Notes under the pieces: generated by a model
Seen by the model: the letters and a program-made list of their open reading frames with translations, nothing else
What the model was told of the DNA's origin: nothing
Databases searched by the model: none
Part shown: positions 6,288 through 6,598 of the stretch, piece after piece
Numbering within the stretch: the first letter of the stretch is position 1
Layout: each line of letters begins with the position of its first letter
Source of the DNA: Noviherbaspirillum sp.
Lineage (GTDB): Bacteria; Pseudomonadota; Gammaproteobacteria; Burkholderiales; Burkholderiaceae
DNA: 6,598 nt
Reading direction: 5' to 3'
NCBI GenBank assembly: GCA_028292785.1
Contig: JAQGLQ010000470.1
Span: 1 to 6,598 of the forward strand
Made by a program: the position numbers and the translations under genes

Positions 6288-6598
6288 ATGACGGACCTTC
6301 AAGCGAGCCTTATGGCAATCGGCGGCACCATCGTCGTCGGCGTAATCACGTATAACAAATGGCAGGAATATAAAGCGAAGAAGACCGTCGAGAAGGCGTT
6401 CTCATCCGATCACGACGATGTCCTCATGAAGGCTCATGCCGACCCCGTCCTGCCGTCGGCAGGTCGCCAGGAACCTTCGTTCGATTCCGGGACGGCTGAA
6501 CATCCGGCACACGTCGTAGCGGACGGAGATGAGTCGGCGAGCGGCGAGTCGCTACCCGACGATGATCCCGCGCACGAGACCAAGCCTCCGCGCAAGGA
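6288..6598 (+). CDS. zipA: cell division protein ZipA (partial, N-terminal part)
   Basis: ZipA is an inner-membrane protein that binds the FtsZ C-terminal tail and anchors the Z ring during septum assembly. The visible 103 codons begin MTDLQASLMAIGGTIVVGVI, the N-terminus I recognise for Burkholderiales ZipA. A hydrophobic anchor covers about residues 7-22. It is followed by a basic NKWQEYKAKKTVEK stretch, expected on the cytoplasmic side. After that comes a low-complexity acidic, Pro/Ser-rich linker to the window end. The FtsZ-binding C-terminal domain is beyond position 6598. The ATG at 6288 has GAGG ten bases upstream (6274-6277). The frame stays open back to a TGA at 6042, and an in-frame ATG at 6135 would add 51 residues. 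That extension has no binding site and would put many basic residues before the anchor, contrary to ZipA topology, so 6288 is preferred. Confidence 0.9.
   Translation, partial: MTDLQASLMAIGGTIVVGVITYNKWQEYKAKKTVEKAFSSDHDDVLMKAHADPVLPSAGRQEPSFDSGTAEHPAHVVADGDESASGESLPDDDPAHETKPPRK

Noticed and set aside
6036..6302. Minus-strand frame of 88 codons overlapping the zipA start
   Set aside because: It overlaps the zipA promoter elements and leader, extends into the zipA coding start, and its sequence shows no recognisable domain. It is best explained as a shadow of GC-rich sequence.

Overview
This window looks like a conserved housekeeping neighbourhood from a betaproteobacterial chromosome, most likely Burkholderiales and plausibly Oxalobacteraceae. 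The reasons are the gene order (dapD and dapC on the minus strand, diverging from smc on the plus strand, then zipA), the GC-rich codon use, and the Burkholderiales-like N-termini of DapD and ZipA. The family assignment comes from recognising the protein sequences and was not checked by a search.

Layout. Positions 1-406 (minus) hold the N-terminal half of dapD, cut by the window edge. Positions 444-1652 (minus) hold a complete dapC. The two encode consecutive acyltransferase and aminotransferase steps of the succinylase branch of lysine/meso-diaminopimelate synthesis, and read as one dapC-dapD transcription unit. Positions 1653-1841 are a short divergent promoter region. Positions 1842-5369 (plus) hold a complete smc, the chromosome-organising ATPase. 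Positions 5424-5723 (minus) hold a small uncharacterised gene of 99 codons that converges on smc. Positions 5724-6287 (564 bp) hold no convincing gene, but contain two adjacent palindromes, sigma70-like promoter elements and a long leader. From 6288 to the end is the N-terminal third or so of zipA, the membrane-anchored FtsZ-binding division protein, cut by the window edge.

How the genes fit together. DapC and DapD feed peptidoglycan and lysine synthesis. SMC compacts and helps segregate the chromosome. ZipA tethers FtsZ at the division site. The region is therefore a cell-growth and division cluster. No mobile element, CRISPR array, tRNA or rRNA was seen. I found no convincing undescribed system. 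The parts most worth a second look are the small orphan gene, the paired palindromes between it and zipA, the long zipA leader, and the dapC start, where an 11-residue reading frame ends on the initiation codon.
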